Part shown: positions 37,528-44,642 of the stretch, piece by piece
Layout of the letters: the number at the start of each line of letters is the position of its first letter
Numbering within the stretch: the first letter of the stretch is position 1
Assembly (NCBI GenBank): GCA_900466745.1
Contig: UBNE01000001.1
Span: forward strand, 1-64,000
Length of the DNA stretch: 64,000 nt
Source: Hyphomicrobiales bacterium
Lineage (GTDB): Bacteria; Pseudomonadota; Alphaproteobacteria; Rhizobiales; Beijerinckiaceae
Reading direction: 5' to 3'
Made by a program: the position numbers and the translations under genes
The notes under the pieces: generated by a model
What the model was told of the DNA's origin: nothing
The model's database searches: none
The model's input: only the letters and a program-made list of their open reading frames with translations

Positions 37528-38364
37528 ATGACCGAAGCCGCCCCGACCACTCTCGCCGACCTCCGTGCCGGGATCGACCGCATCGACAGCGAGATGCACG
37601 CGCTGCTGATGGAGCGCTCGCAGATCATCGAGACGCTGATCGCGGTGAAGAAGACGCAGGCCTCCGGCTCCGCCTTCCGCCCCGGCCGCGAGGCCGACAT
37701 GATGAAGCGCCTCGCCCTGCGCCATAAGGGGCTTTTGCCGCTCGACACGGTCGAGAGCATCTGGCGCATCATCATCGCCACCTTCACCTATGTGCAGGCG
37801 AACTATTCGGTTCATGCCGACGTCTCCGGCGGCGACCCGGCGATGCGCGATTCCGCCCGCTTCCATTTCGGCTTCACGGTCCCCTTCGTTCCGCATGAGG
37901 ATGCCCGCGCCGTCATCCGCGCCGTGGCGGAATCGGCCGGCGATCTCGGCATCTTCCGCATGGACCAGGGCGCCAGCGCCGGCATCTGGTGGCGCGACCT
38001 GATCGGGCCGGACAAGCCCAAGATCATCGCGCGCCTGCCCTTCATCGAGCGGCCGGACCACCCGGCCGGCACGCCGGTCTATTGCGTCGCCAAGCCGCTG
38101 GCCGATGCCGCCGTGCGCGAGATCGTGCTCTATGCCGCCCGTGTCGAGCGCTGGTCGGAAGGCTTGCGCCACGGCCTCGCCGAGCATCTCGCCGAGGTCT
38201 CGGCCTCGGCCGCCGACGGTTCGCATCTGTCGCTGCTGGTCGCCGCCTCCGGCGAGGTCGACCAGGCCGCGATAAGCGACGCGCTGGCCCCTGCAGGCCT
38301 CAGCGACTTCTCGGAAGTCGGCAGCCACGCCGCCCGCTTCGCCGTCGCATCCGCCCGTTCCTAG
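37528..38364 (+). CDS. Chorismate mutase (AroQ type with C-terminal extension)
   Basis: Converts chorismate to prephenate for phenylalanine and tyrosine. The 278-residue protein has an AroQ helical domain in the first 95 residues (LADLRAGIDRIDSEMHALLM, with the active-site basic residues in the helices following). A C-terminal domain of about 170 residues is not a prephenate dehydratase or dehydrogenase and may be regulatory. It lies upstream of hisC and tyrA on the same strand, forming an aromatic amino acid block. Confidence 0.88.
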   Translation: MTEAAPTTLADLRAGIDRIDSEMHALLMERSQIIETLIAVKKTQASGSAFRPGREADMMKRLALRHKGLLPLDTVESIWRIIIATFTYVQANYSVHADVSGGDPAMRDSARFHFGFTVPFVPHEDARAVIRAVAESAGDLGIFRMDQGASAGIWWRDLIGPDKPKIIARLPFIERPDHPAGTPVYCVAKPLADAAVREIVLYAARVERWSEGLRHGLAEHLAEVSASAADGSHLSLLVAASGEVDQAAISDALAPAGLSDFSEVGSHAARFAVASARS

Positions 38365-38399
38365 CCGCGATGATTTTCACCGTCTGAAACCACGACGCG

Positions 38400-38504
38400 G
38401 TCATCCCGGGCGACCGCAGGGAGACCCGGGATCCATGCCTGAACGCTGCCGGTCGACGCTCAGGCATGGATCCCGGATCTTCGCTTCGCTCCGTCCGGGA
38501 TGAC
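38400..38504. repeat. Intergenic palindromic element, family A
   Basis: Well preserved 105 bp dyad between the chorismate mutase gene and hisC. Ends read GTCATCCCGGGCGACC and CCGTCCGGGATGAC, with inner arms GGGATCCATGCCTGA and TCAGGCATGGATCCC. Confidence 0.9.
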
Positions 38505-38535
38505 GGCGTGGTGACGAGATCGAAAGAGCTGCATC

Positions 38536-39639
38536 ATGACCGCCTCCCGCCCCATTCCCCGTCCCGGCGTCCTCGACATCGAGGCTTACGTCCCTGGCAA
38601 ATCCGCCGCGCCCGCCGGCGTGAAGCTGCACAAGCTCTCCTCGAACGAGACGCCGCTCGGCCCGAGCCCGAAGGCGGTCGAGGCCTTCCAGGGCCTTGCC
38701 GCCAAGCTGGAGTTCTACCCGGACGGCTCGTCGAGCCGGCTCAAGCAGGCGATCGCCGGCCGCTACGGCCTCGACCCGGCGCGGATCGTCTGCGGCAACG
38801 GCTCGGACGAATTGCTCGAGCTCGTCACCAAGGCCTATCTCGGCGCGGGCGACGAGGGCATCTACAGCCAGTACGGCTTCCTGGTCTATCGCATCGCCAT
38901 TCTCGCGGCCGGCGGTAAGCCGGTCGTCGTGCCCGAAAAGGACTATACCGCCGATGTCGACGGCATCCTCGCCGCGGTGACGCCGAAGACGAAGATCGTC
39001 TTCCTCGCCAACCCGAACAACCCGACCGGCACCTATCTGTCCTTCGACGAGGTCAAGCGCCTGCAGGCTGGCCTGCCGCCGCATGTCCTGCTGGTGCTCG
39101 ACGCCGCCTATGCCGAATATGTCCGCCGCAACGACTACGCCGCCGGCCTCGAGCTCGTAGCCGAGAGCGAGAACGTCGTGATGACACGCACCTTCTCGAA
39201 GATCTACGGCCTCGCCAATCTGCGCATCGGCTGGCTCTATGCGCCGGCCGCCATCGTCGATGCGCTCGAGCGCATCCGCGGCCCCTTCAACGTCAACGGC
39301 GCGGCGATCGAGGCCGGCGCCGCGGCGATCGCCGACGAGGCCCATGTCGCCGCCGCGATCGAGCACAACGAGACATGGCTCGCCTGGACCACGGCCGAGC
39401 TGGAAAAGCTCGGCCTGACCGTCACGCCCTCGGTCGGCAACTTCATCCTCATCCATTTCCCGAAGGAAGCAGGCCGGACGGCGAAGGACGCCGACGCCTT
39501 CCTGACGCAGCGCGGCCTGATCCTGCGCGCCGTCGCCTCCTACGGCCTGCCGGACGCGCTGCGCATGACCATCGGCTCCGAGGAGGCGAACCGCCTCGTC
39601 GTCGCCGCGCTCGCCGATTTCCTCGCCGGCAAGGCCTGA
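38536..39639 (+). CDS. hisC: Histidinol-phosphate / aromatic aminotransferase
   Basis: PLP-dependent class II aminotransferase of 367 residues. It has the HisC motifs [15 protein letters not shown] near residue 33, [12 protein letters not shown] near 158 and PLP lysine K222 in [17 protein letters not shown]. It is five bases upstream of tyrA and downstream of chorismate mutase, so it probably also transaminates prephenate or phenylpyruvates for tyrosine and phenylalanine. That dual role is inference from context. Confidence 0.92.
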   Translation: MTASRPIPRPGVLDIEAYVPGKSAAPAGVKLHKLSSNETPLGPSPKAVEAFQGLAAKLEFYPDGSSSRLKQAIAGRYGLDPARIVCGNGSDELLELVTKAYLGAGDEGIYSQYGFLVYRIAILAAGGKPVVVPEKDYTADVDGILAAVTPKTKIVFLANPNNPTGTYLSFDEVKRLQAGLPPHVLLVLDAAYAEYVRRNDYAAGLELVAESENVVMTRTFSKIYGLANLRIGWLYAPAAIVDALERIRGPFNVNGAAIEAGAAAIADEAHVAAAIEHNETWLAWTTAELEKLGLTVTPSVGNFILIHFPKEAGRTAKDADAFLTQRGLILRAVASYGLPDALRMTIGSEEANRLVVAALADFLAGKA

Positions 39640-39644
39640 CGCCG

Positions 39645-40583
39645 ATGGCAGAGAGCTTCGCGCCGCGCCGCAGCGAGCCGGTCTTCGGCCGCCTCGCCAT
39701 CATCGGCATCGGGCTGATCGGCTCCTCGATCGCGCGGACGGCGAAGGAGCTGAACCTCGCCGGCACGATCGTCCTCTCCGATCGCGACGGGGCCGTTCGT
39801 CAGCGGGCGCGCGAGCTCGATCTTGGCCATGCCGTCACTGACACGGCGGCCGAGGCCGCGCGCGACGCCGACCATATTGTCCTCTGCGTGCCGGTGGGCG
39901 CCTGCGGCGCCGTCGCGGCCGAGATCGCGGCCGCGCTGAAGCCGGGGGCGATCCTCTCGGATGTCGGCTCGGTCAAGGGCGCGGTGGTCGATGCGGTGCT
40001 GCCGCATCTGCCGGAGGGCGTCTCCTTCGTCCCGGCGCACCCCGTGGCCGGCACCGAGAATTCCGGTCCCGATGCCGGTTTCCCGAGCCTCTTCCTCAAC
40101 CGCTGGTGCATCCTGACGCCGCCGGAGGGCACGGATGCCGGCGCGGTGGCGAAGACCCGCCAGCTCTGGGAAGGCATGGGGGCGCTGGTCGAGGTGATGA
40201 GCGCGCAGCACCATGATCTCGTGCTCGCCATCACCAGCCACCTGCCGCATCTCATCGCCTACAACATCGTCGGCACGGCCGAGGATCTGGAGGCGGTGAC
40301 GCAGTCGGAGGTGATCAAGTTCTCGGCCGGCGGCTTCCGCGATTTCACCCGCATCGCGGCCTCGGATCCGACGATGTGGCGCGACGTCTTCCTGCACAAC
40401 AAGGAGGCGGTGCTGGAGATGCTCGGCCGCTTCAACGAGGATCTGGCGCTGCTGACCCGCGCCATCCGCTACGGCGACGGCGAGACGCTGCACAGGCATT
40501 TCACCCGCACCCGCGCCATCCGCCGCGGCATCGTCGCGCTCGGCCAGGAGAAGCCGGAGACCGAGAAGCTGCGCAAGGATTGA
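39645..40583 (+). CDS. tyrA: Prephenate/arogenate dehydrogenase
   Basis: NAD(P)-dependent enzyme of tyrosine synthesis, 312 residues. The dinucleotide motif IIGIGLIGSSIARTAKEL is near residue 18 and the TyrA signatures FVPAHPVAGTENSGPDAGF near 127 and ITSHLPHLIAYN near 195. It follows hisC after five bases, so the two are an operon. Whether it uses prephenate or arogenate cannot be decided here, but the adjacent aminotransferase would suit an arogenate route. Confidence 0.93.
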   Translation: MAESFAPRRSEPVFGRLAIIGIGLIGSSIARTAKELNLAGTIVLSDRDGAVRQRARELDLGHAVTDTAAEAARDADHIVLCVPVGACGAVAAEIAAALKPGAILSDVGSVKGAVVDAVLPHLPEGVSFVPAHPVAGTENSGPDAGFPSLFLNRWCILTPPEGTDAGAVAKTRQLWEGMGALVEVMSAQHHDLVLAITSHLPHLIAYNIVGTAEDLEAVTQSEVIKFSAGGFRDFTRIAASDPTMWRDVFLHNKEAVLEMLGRFNEDLALLTRAIRYGDGETLHRHFTRTRAIRRGIVALGQEKPETEKLRKD

Positions 40584-40678
40584 GGTGCCGGGCGCCCATC
40601 GGCCCGACCTCGCCGGCCGGCCGCATGCGCCGCGCGAAGCTGTCTCGGCCGGGCATTGTGCGCGATATCGAGTATGGC

Positions 40679-40706
40679 TTGCCAAGCCCCGCGGCGGCTG
40701 TTACAG
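40679..40706 (+). promoter_or_regulatory. Probable promoter of tRNA-Thr
   Basis: TTGCCA and TTACAG separated by 16 bp, placing transcription start a few bases before the tRNA 5' end. The -35 matches TTGACA in five of six positions and the -10 is weaker. Confidence 0.45.
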
Positions 40707-40717
40707 CGCCACCCGTC

Positions 40718-40793
40718 GCCGCAATAGCTCAGCTGGTAGAGCACCTCATTCGTAATGAGGGGGTCGGGGGTTCGAATCCCTCTTGCGGCACCA
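40718..40793 (+). tRNA. tRNA-Thr (anticodon CGT)
   Basis: A 76-nt cloverleaf. The acceptor GCCGCAA pairs with TTGCGGC, the D-loop reads AGCTCAGCTGGTAGAGC, and the anticodon stem CCTCA/TGAGG holds the loop TTCGTAA with anticodon CGT at 40751-40753. The T-arm contains GGTTCGAATCC, and CCA is encoded. It is the integration site of the element that follows. Confidence 0.97.
40778..40793 (+). other. attL: tRNA 3' end core
   Basis: The end of the tRNA gene, CCCTCTTGCGGCACCA, recurs with a single missing base as CCCTCTTGCGCACCA at 43619-43633. This fits the usual use of a tRNA 3' end as attachment core by tyrosine integrases. Confidence 0.6.
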
Positions 40794-40927
40794 CTTCTTC
40801 TTCCATCATTGTCCATAGACGTGTTGAGGCGGGCGAAAACAGGCCGAAAAGCGCTTGTTTCTCAGTCGGTCCGTCCGCTGCCGTCCAGCGGCGTCCATTG
40901 ACAGCCAAAAGCTTTGTTGGTCTTTCT

Positions 40928-40965
40928 GTTGGTATCAGCGCATACCAACGCGGGGTGATACCAAC
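40928..40965. promoter_or_regulatory. Inverted repeat immediately before the integrase start
   Basis: GTTGGTATCA at 40928-40937 is mirrored exactly by TGATACCAAC at 40956-40965, which abuts the ATG. A third, inverted half-site ATACCAAC lies at 40942-40949. The only ribosome-site candidate (GGGGTGA) is inside the repeat, so protein binding or RNA pairing here would block integrase synthesis. Confidence 0.65.
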
Positions 40966-42195
40966 ATGCCGCTAACCGACGTGGCGATTCGAAACGCTAA
41001 GCCGACCGGGAAGCTTCAGAAACTTTCGGACGGAGCCGGCCTGCAATTGTGGGTGATGCCTGCCGGGTCTCGTCTCTGGCGTCTCGCTTATCGCCATCAG
41101 GGCAAGCAGAAACTCTTGGCGTTAGGCGCCTATCCGACAATGGCGTTGTCACAGGCGCGCGACCGGCGTGAGCGGGCGCGCAAACTCCTTGCCGATGGTA
41201 TCGATCCGGGCGAGCAGAAGAAGGCCGACAAGAGGGCCAAGGCGCTTAGTGACGCAAATACCTTCGGCGCCGTAGCCGACGAGCTCCTTCGGAAGAAGGA
41301 AGAGGACGGCAAGGCAGAGCGCACATTGGAAAAGACGCGTTGGTTGTTCGATCTCGCAAAACCGTCGCTAGGCGACCGACCCATCACAGAAATCAGCGCT
41401 CGCGAAGTTCTCGACGTTTTGGAGCGTGTTCAAGCCAAGGGGCACCGGGAGACCGCCAAGCGCCTGCGCGCCGTGATTGGTCAGGTTTTCCGGTTCGCCA
41501 TCGCGACCACGCGAGCCGCCAACGACCCGACCTTCGCGCTTCGGGGCGCGCTACTGGCGCCGAAAGTGAAACATCGTGCGGCCCTGACCAAAGAAGATGA
41601 CTTCGCCGGGCTGCTGCGGGCGGTTGACGGGTTTCAGGGGCAGCCGACCACGAAGGCCGCGCTTCAACTGATGGCGCTGCTATTTCCTCGGCCCGGCGAA
41701 CTGCGCCCGGCTGAATGGTCGGAGTTTGATCTGAAGGAAGCGGTTTGGACGATTCCCGCCTCGCGTATGAAGATGCGCCAAGAGCACCGGATTCCTTTGC
41801 CGAGTCAGGCGCTAGCGATCCTGAAAGACCTTAAGACCCTGACCGGGAACGGGAAACTGGTCTTTCCGGGCTACGGCATCAGCGGGGGCGAGGGGCGGAC
41901 AGTAGCCCCGCGTCCGATCAGTGAGAACACGCTGAATGCCGCGCTGCGCCGAATGGGTTTCGGCGCAGACGAGATGACGAGCCACGGCTTCCGGGCTGCT
42001 GCGAGCACGCTCCTGAACGAAAGCGGAAAGTGGTCCGCCGACGCAATCGAGCGTGCTTTAGCGCATCAGGATAAGGATGCTGTTCGCCGCGCATATGCTC
42101 GCGGCCAGCATTGGGATGAGCGCGTGCAGATGGCTCAGTGGTGGGCCGACGAACTCGATCGGCTAAAGGCCAAGCGGAAGGGCAGGCCCGAATAG
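40966..42195 (+). CDS. int: Tyrosine-type site-specific integrase (P4/DUF4102 family)
   Basis: A 409-residue integrase that would recombine the element at tRNA-Thr. It has the N-terminal DUF4102 arm-binding domain (TDVAIRNAKPTGKLQKLSDG), a core-binding domain around 100-200 and a catalytic domain with all expected residues: R in GELRPAEWSEF, HxxR in TSHGFRAAASTL, the second H in LAHQDKDAVRR and the nucleophile Y in AYARGQHW. The start at 40966 matches the family; upstream in-frame sequence is cysteine-rich and runs through the repeats. Codon use is less GC-biased than in its neighbours. It appears intact. Confidence 0.95.
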   Translation: MPLTDVAIRNAKPTGKLQKLSDGAGLQLWVMPAGSRLWRLAYRHQGKQKLLALGAYPTMALSQARDRRERARKLLADGIDPGEQKKADKRAKALSDANTFGAVADELLRKKEEDGKAERTLEKTRWLFDLAKPSLGDRPITEISAREVLDVLERVQAKGHRETAKRLRAVIGQVFRFAIATTRAANDPTFALRGALLAPKVKHRAALTKEDDFAGLLRAVDGFQGQPTTKAALQLMALLFPRPGELRPAEWSEFDLKEAVWTIPASRMKMRQEHRIPLPSQALAILKDLKTLTGNGKLVFPGYGISGGEGRTVAPRPISENTLNAALRRMGFGADEMTSHGFRAAASTLLNESGKWSADAIERALAHQDKDAVRRAYARGQHWDERVQMAQWWADELDRLKAKRKGRPE

Positions 42196-42216
42196 CAGGT
42201 GCCTCCCTGTCCGAAA

Positions 42217-42315
42217 TTATTGACCAACTGTAGAGTCCGGGCTTTCATTTTCAGGAGGTTTTGGGGAGAAAGTGGCGCTCGATAGTTGGCATCTGCGCTT
42301 TCGATTGAAGCTCAT
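42217..42315 (-). CDS. Micro-ORF 3 of the island, 32 residues
   Basis: Encodes MSFNRKRRCQLSSATF followed by a Pro/Glu/Ser tail. It starts 11 bases after the stop of the 29-residue frame. The N-terminus is basic. No family recognised. It may be the end of a decayed gene rather than a functional peptide. Confidence 0.25.
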   Translation of the reverse strand: MSFNRKRRCQLSSATFSPKPPENESPDSTVGQ

Positions 42316-42326
42316 ATCCCGAGCGG

Positions 42327-42416
42327 CTAATCGGCGTAGGATTCTAGATCGAGGATGCGGGCGACAAGGCTGCGCTCGTCGGTTTCGACGTCGCGCGAGT
42401 GCGATCGAAGAGTCAT
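42327..42416 (-). CDS. Micro-ORF 2 of the island, 29 residues
   Basis: Begins inside the stop codon of micro-ORF 1 (TAATG) and encodes MTLRSHSRDV... ending SLVARILDLESYAD. The tail looks like a normal amphipathic helix, so a conserved short peptide or a frameshifted fragment of a larger gene are both possible. Confidence 0.3.
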   Translation of the reverse strand: MTLRSHSRDVETDERSLVARILDLESYAD

Positions 42417-42466
42417 TAGTCAACCGCGCACTCGGCCGGATCGTCAGGCAGGTTGTCGAAAATCAT
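42416..42466 (-). CDS. Micro-ORF 1 of the island, 16 residues
   Basis: Opens at an ATG that overlaps the TGA of the upstream AlpA-like gene (ATGA) and encodes the acidic peptide MIFDNLPDDPAECAVD. The tight overlap on both sides suggests translational coupling, but 17 codons alone are weak evidence of a gene. Confidence 0.3.
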   Translation of the reverse strand: MIFDNLPDDPAECAVD

Positions 42467-42675
42467 CGGCGAACACTCAGGCGCGGGCCTTTGGCGGCTT
42501 CTGTCGGGGGCCGGCATTCGCTGGTTAGATAGTGGACCCAATCGCTATGGATGATGATCGTGGCGCCCCCGACCTTATGGGCCGTGAGGCGCCCGTCAGC
42601 TATGTCGGCGAAGATTTTGGAGCGGCTGATAGGGCCGTTCGGCTTCGCTAGCTGTTTGATGCGGTAGGCGATCAT
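42463..42675 (-). CDS. AlpA/excisionase-like DNA-binding protein, copy 1
   Basis: A 70-residue protein with a MerR-like winged helix of the AlpA/excisionase type: YRIKQLAKPNGPISRSKIFA followed by DGRLTAHKVGGATIIIHSDW. Such proteins either steer the integrase towards excision or activate its transcription. It is closely similar along its whole fold to copy 2 at 43199-43402, so the pair arose by duplication or by acquiring related modules. Four GGAC repeats at exact 10 bp spacing lie over its start and promoter region. Confidence 0.82.
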   Translation of the reverse strand: MIAYRIKQLAKPNGPISRSKIFADIADGRLTAHKVGGATIIIHSDWVHYLTSECRPPTEAAKGPRLSVRR

Positions 42676-42676
42676 G

Positions 42677-42711
42677 TGGACTCCCGTGGACGAATTTGGA
42701 CTCTTTCGGAC
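42677..42711. repeat. Four GGAC repeats at exact 10 bp spacing
   Basis: TGGAC at 42677, 42687 and 42697 and CGGAC at 42707 on the plus strand, all in the same helical phase. The block also contains a 9 bp inverted repeat, CTCCCGTGG (42681-42689) with CCACGGGAG (42711-42719). It begins two bases upstream of the start codon of AlpA-like copy 1. The layout suggests a cooperative protein filament that covers the promoter and start. Confidence 0.75.
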
Positions 42712-42818
42712 CACGGGAGCCCGTCACGACTAGGGATGCTTCGATTGCCTATGGGATGATGCCCCGCAATCCGGCCAAGTTTGATCGTGAAGCCCGATCG
42801 AACGATGACATGCATTGA

Positions 42819-42998
42819 TCACTTAGGGCGCTTCAGAATCGTGTGCGGCACGGCGCCGTCCTGGATATGAACGATCAGTTCGCGAAGAATGCGGGCGATG
42901 TATTCGCTATCGCTGACCCCGAGATGGCTTCCGTCTTCGAGGGAACCCTCTTCGAGAGCAGTGGCGAGTTGAGCCGCGTAGGCAAGATTTTTGAGCAT
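42819..42998 (-). CDS. Island hypothetical protein, 59 residues
   Basis: Small predicted protein starting MLKNLAYAAQLATALEEGS and containing a helical stretch SEYIARILRELIVHIQDG. I chose the ATG at 42998 because GGAGA lies six bases before it; a TTG at 43010 is the alternative. No family recognised. It lies between the two AlpA-like genes on the same strand, with the TCCGTT repeats just upstream, so it may be regulated with them. Confidence 0.6.
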   Translation of the reverse strand: MLKNLAYAAQLATALEEGSLEDGSHLGVSDSEYIARILRELIVHIQDGAVPHTILKRPK

Positions 42999-43134
42999 TG
43001 TGTTCTCCAAGGCATGGTTCGCCGTTCACCGCGCGGGATTGCGTGGCGTTTTGGGCGGTCGTGTTGAAGGGAAGCGATCCCGACAAATCGGGATGATCAA
43101 CGAAATCGAGTGACAGTCAAGTTATTGAATTTAC

Positions 43135-43182
43135 AACGGATTTATCCGTTTAGGTCCGTTGGTTATCCGTTGGCGATCCGTT
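43135..43182. repeat. TCCGTT repeats at 10-11 bp spacing
   Basis: TCCGTT at 43145-43150, 43155-43160, 43166-43171 and 43177-43182, plus an inverted AACGGA at 43135-43140. Spacings are 10, 11 and 11 bp, so all copies face the same side of the helix. They lie between AlpA-like copy 2 and the 59-residue gene in an AT-richer stretch. Candidate roles are excisionase or integrase arm sites, an autoregulatory operator, or iterons of a small origin. Confidence 0.8.
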
Positions 43183-43198
43183 GCGTTAAGGCGGTCGT

Positions 43199-43402
43199 TC
43201 AGCTTTTTTGATTGGGCTGATGATTCCCCCCGCCTATGATCGGTGCGCTTTCGAGGAAGGCGAGCCAGTCCTTCTCAAGCACGAAAGTTGCCCGGCCAAT
43301 TTTTCGCGCGACCAGACGCCCGGCCGCGATTTCGTTATAGATCGCCGAGCGGCTGATTGGTCCGTGCGGCTTTGCGATTTGACTAATCCGGTAGGCGGTC
43401 AT
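43199..43402 (-). CDS. AlpA/excisionase-like DNA-binding protein, copy 2
   Basis: A 67-residue paralogue of the protein at 42463-42675, with the same helix-turn-helix start (YRISQIAKPHGPISRSAIYN) and wing (AGRLVARKIGRATFVLEKDW), then a short different tail. It is the first gene of the island's minus-strand set. Degenerate 10 bp-spaced repeats lie upstream of it, as upstream of copy 1. One copy may act as excisionase and the other as regulator, which is a guess. Confidence 0.82.
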   Translation of the reverse strand: MTAYRISQIAKPHGPISRSAIYNEIAAGRLVARKIGRATFVLEKDWLAFLESAPIIGGGNHQPNQKS

Positions 43403-43452
43403 TCACTGGCATCCTTGGTCGTCCATGTTCGTCTAAGTTTGCGCGGAACATG
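43396..43452. promoter_or_regulatory. Degenerate phased repeats and inverted repeat upstream of AlpA-like copy 2
   Basis: Related hexamers recur every 10 bp: TGGTCG at 43416, TGTTCG at 43426, AGTTTG at 43436, and less clearly CGGTCA at 43396. A 7 bp inverted repeat CATGTTC (43424-43430) with GAACATG (43446-43452) overlaps them. The placement matches that of the GGAC array upstream of copy 1. Confidence 0.45.
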
Positions 43453-43712
43453 AACGGCGACGAGGCTATTTTGGTCGCCTGATCACACATTCGGCCTGCA
43501 TCGGCCCCGGCGCGGTCAAAGACTCACCGCGCGAAATGTTGGTAGGATTGTTGATATTATAATGAAATTCTGTTCGGAAAATCGTTATTTACCAATTGGA
43601 TGGAGAATTTTTGCGCAGCCCTCTTGCGCACCATCCTCCTCCTTTCCGCAGCGCATATCGTCCCGGTGGCTCGCTCACCCCGAGGTCGGCCGCATGCCGC
43701 CAGGCTTGCGCT
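43403..43712. other. 310 bp gap holding the island's right end
   Basis: No gene is supportable here. The segment holds the upstream control region of AlpA-like copy 2, an AT-rich stretch at about 43.53-43.62 kb, the attR-like copy at 43619-43633, and then GC-rich chromosomal sequence running into the DUF4239 gene. Confidence 0.6.
43619..43633 (+). other. attR-like copy of the tRNA-Thr 3' end
   Basis: CCCTCTTGCGCACCA matches the tRNA end CCCTCTTGCGGCACCA except for one missing G. The pyrimidine-rich sequence after it (TCCTCCTCC versus CTTCTTCTT) is also similar. GC-rich chromosomal DNA resumes directly after it. Confidence 0.55.
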
Positions 43713-44501
43713 TCAATGCGCCACCAGGGCCTGCAGAGCTGTCGGCTGGACCGAGACCTTTCCGATGAAGGGACGGTCATGGGTGAGGATTACGAAATAG
43801 GCCGCTGAAACGACGATGACGTAGAGATGCGCGGCGACGATCTGCATGCGGAAGGCGTGGCTGTTGCAGATCACGATCGACAGCAGGGTCGCGGTCGAGA
43901 TCAGCCACATCGCGAACCATTGCGCCCAGGAGACGCCGGACTGCGACGAGGCGAGCCGGGCGAGCCGCGCCTGCCGGATCTCGATCAACCGGTCGAGCAG
44001 CGGCCCATAGGCCGCCGAGCCGCCGGGGGCCGCGTTCTGCCGCGAGACGTGCTCCAGCGCGCCGAGCAGGTGCCGCTCGGACTGGTCGAAGACCGGGTCG
44101 TCCGTCGGCGTGCTGGCTGCCATGGCGGGCCAGTCGATGGCGATCACGCCGCTCAGATAGGCGCGCAGGCGCGCGAGAAGCATGGCGCGGGCCTCCTCGG
44201 GGAGTGCGGTCGACAGGATCATCGCGCTCTCCACCGCATCCGCCTCGCGCTGGACGGCGTTGCGCGCCGACACCGCGTCGTTCCAGATGCCCGCCGCGGA
44301 AAAAGCCACGATCAATGCGAACAGCGCGCCGCTGGTGTTGATGATCGAATCCCGGATCGGCAGAGGCTCGTCCGGCGGATAGCCGAGCCGCGGCACGCAG
44401 AAGCGGACGAGCCCGATCAGCAGCCAGCAGACCAGGGTGCTGATCGACAGGATGACGATGAACATCGGTGCCAGCGGCAACTGATGGAAAACGATGAACA
44501 T
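43713..44501 (-). CDS. DUF4239 family membrane protein
   Basis: A 262-residue membrane protein. It has two hydrophobic segments in the first 75 residues (FIVILSISTLVCWLLIGLV; then RDSIINTSGALFALIVAFSA), a soluble helical middle part and two further segments near 195-240. The NTSGALFALIVAFSAAGIW motif is the DUF4239 signature; the fold is bestrophin-like and the function unknown. It is the first chromosomal gene after the island. Confidence 0.83.
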   Translation of the reverse strand: MFIVFHQLPLAPMFIVILSISTLVCWLLIGLVRFCVPRLGYPPDEPLPIRDSIINTSGALFALIVAFSAAGIWNDAVSARNAVQREADAVESAMILSTALPEEARAMLLARLRAYLSGVIAIDWPAMAASTPTDDPVFDQSERHLLGALEHVSRQNAAPGGSAAYGPLLDRLIEIRQARLARLASSQSGVSWAQWFAMWLISTATLLSIVICNSHAFRMQIVAAHLYVIVVSAAYFVILTHDRPFIGKVSVQPTALQALVAH

Positions 44502-44642
44502 GCCCCGAATCCCCCTGCTGCCGGCGAGCGAGCTTACGCCTGATTCCGGGCGGCGATGGAGAGGGCAGGCGCCGTCGCGGCGGCGAAACCTCAGGTTTTT
44601 TCGCGCCGGCGAGCCTGGCGGAGCCGTTCGGGGGGAGCCAGG

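Larger units (their letters stand above)
40794..43633. mobile_element. Mini genomic island at tRNA-Thr
   Basis: About 2.8 kb bounded by the tRNA-Thr 3' end and its imperfect copy at 43619-43633. It encodes a complete tyrosine integrase in the orientation of the tRNA and a convergent minus-strand set of small genes: two AlpA/excisionase-like paralogues, one unknown protein and three overlapping micro-ORFs. Base composition is visibly less GC-rich than on either side, especially in 43.08-43.17 and 43.53-43.62 kb. No cargo, replication or transfer genes are seen, so it is either a minimal integrative element or the remnant of a larger one. Confidence 0.75.

Noticed and set aside
42272..42532. 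Plus-strand 86-codon frame in the island
   Set aside because: Arginine-rich, overlaps the end of AlpA-like copy 1 on the other strand and has no family resemblance; the minus-strand reading is better supported.
43135..43182. CRISPR array
   Set aside because: The repeats are six bases with 4-5 base gaps and no spacers or cas genes; phased protein-binding sites fit better.
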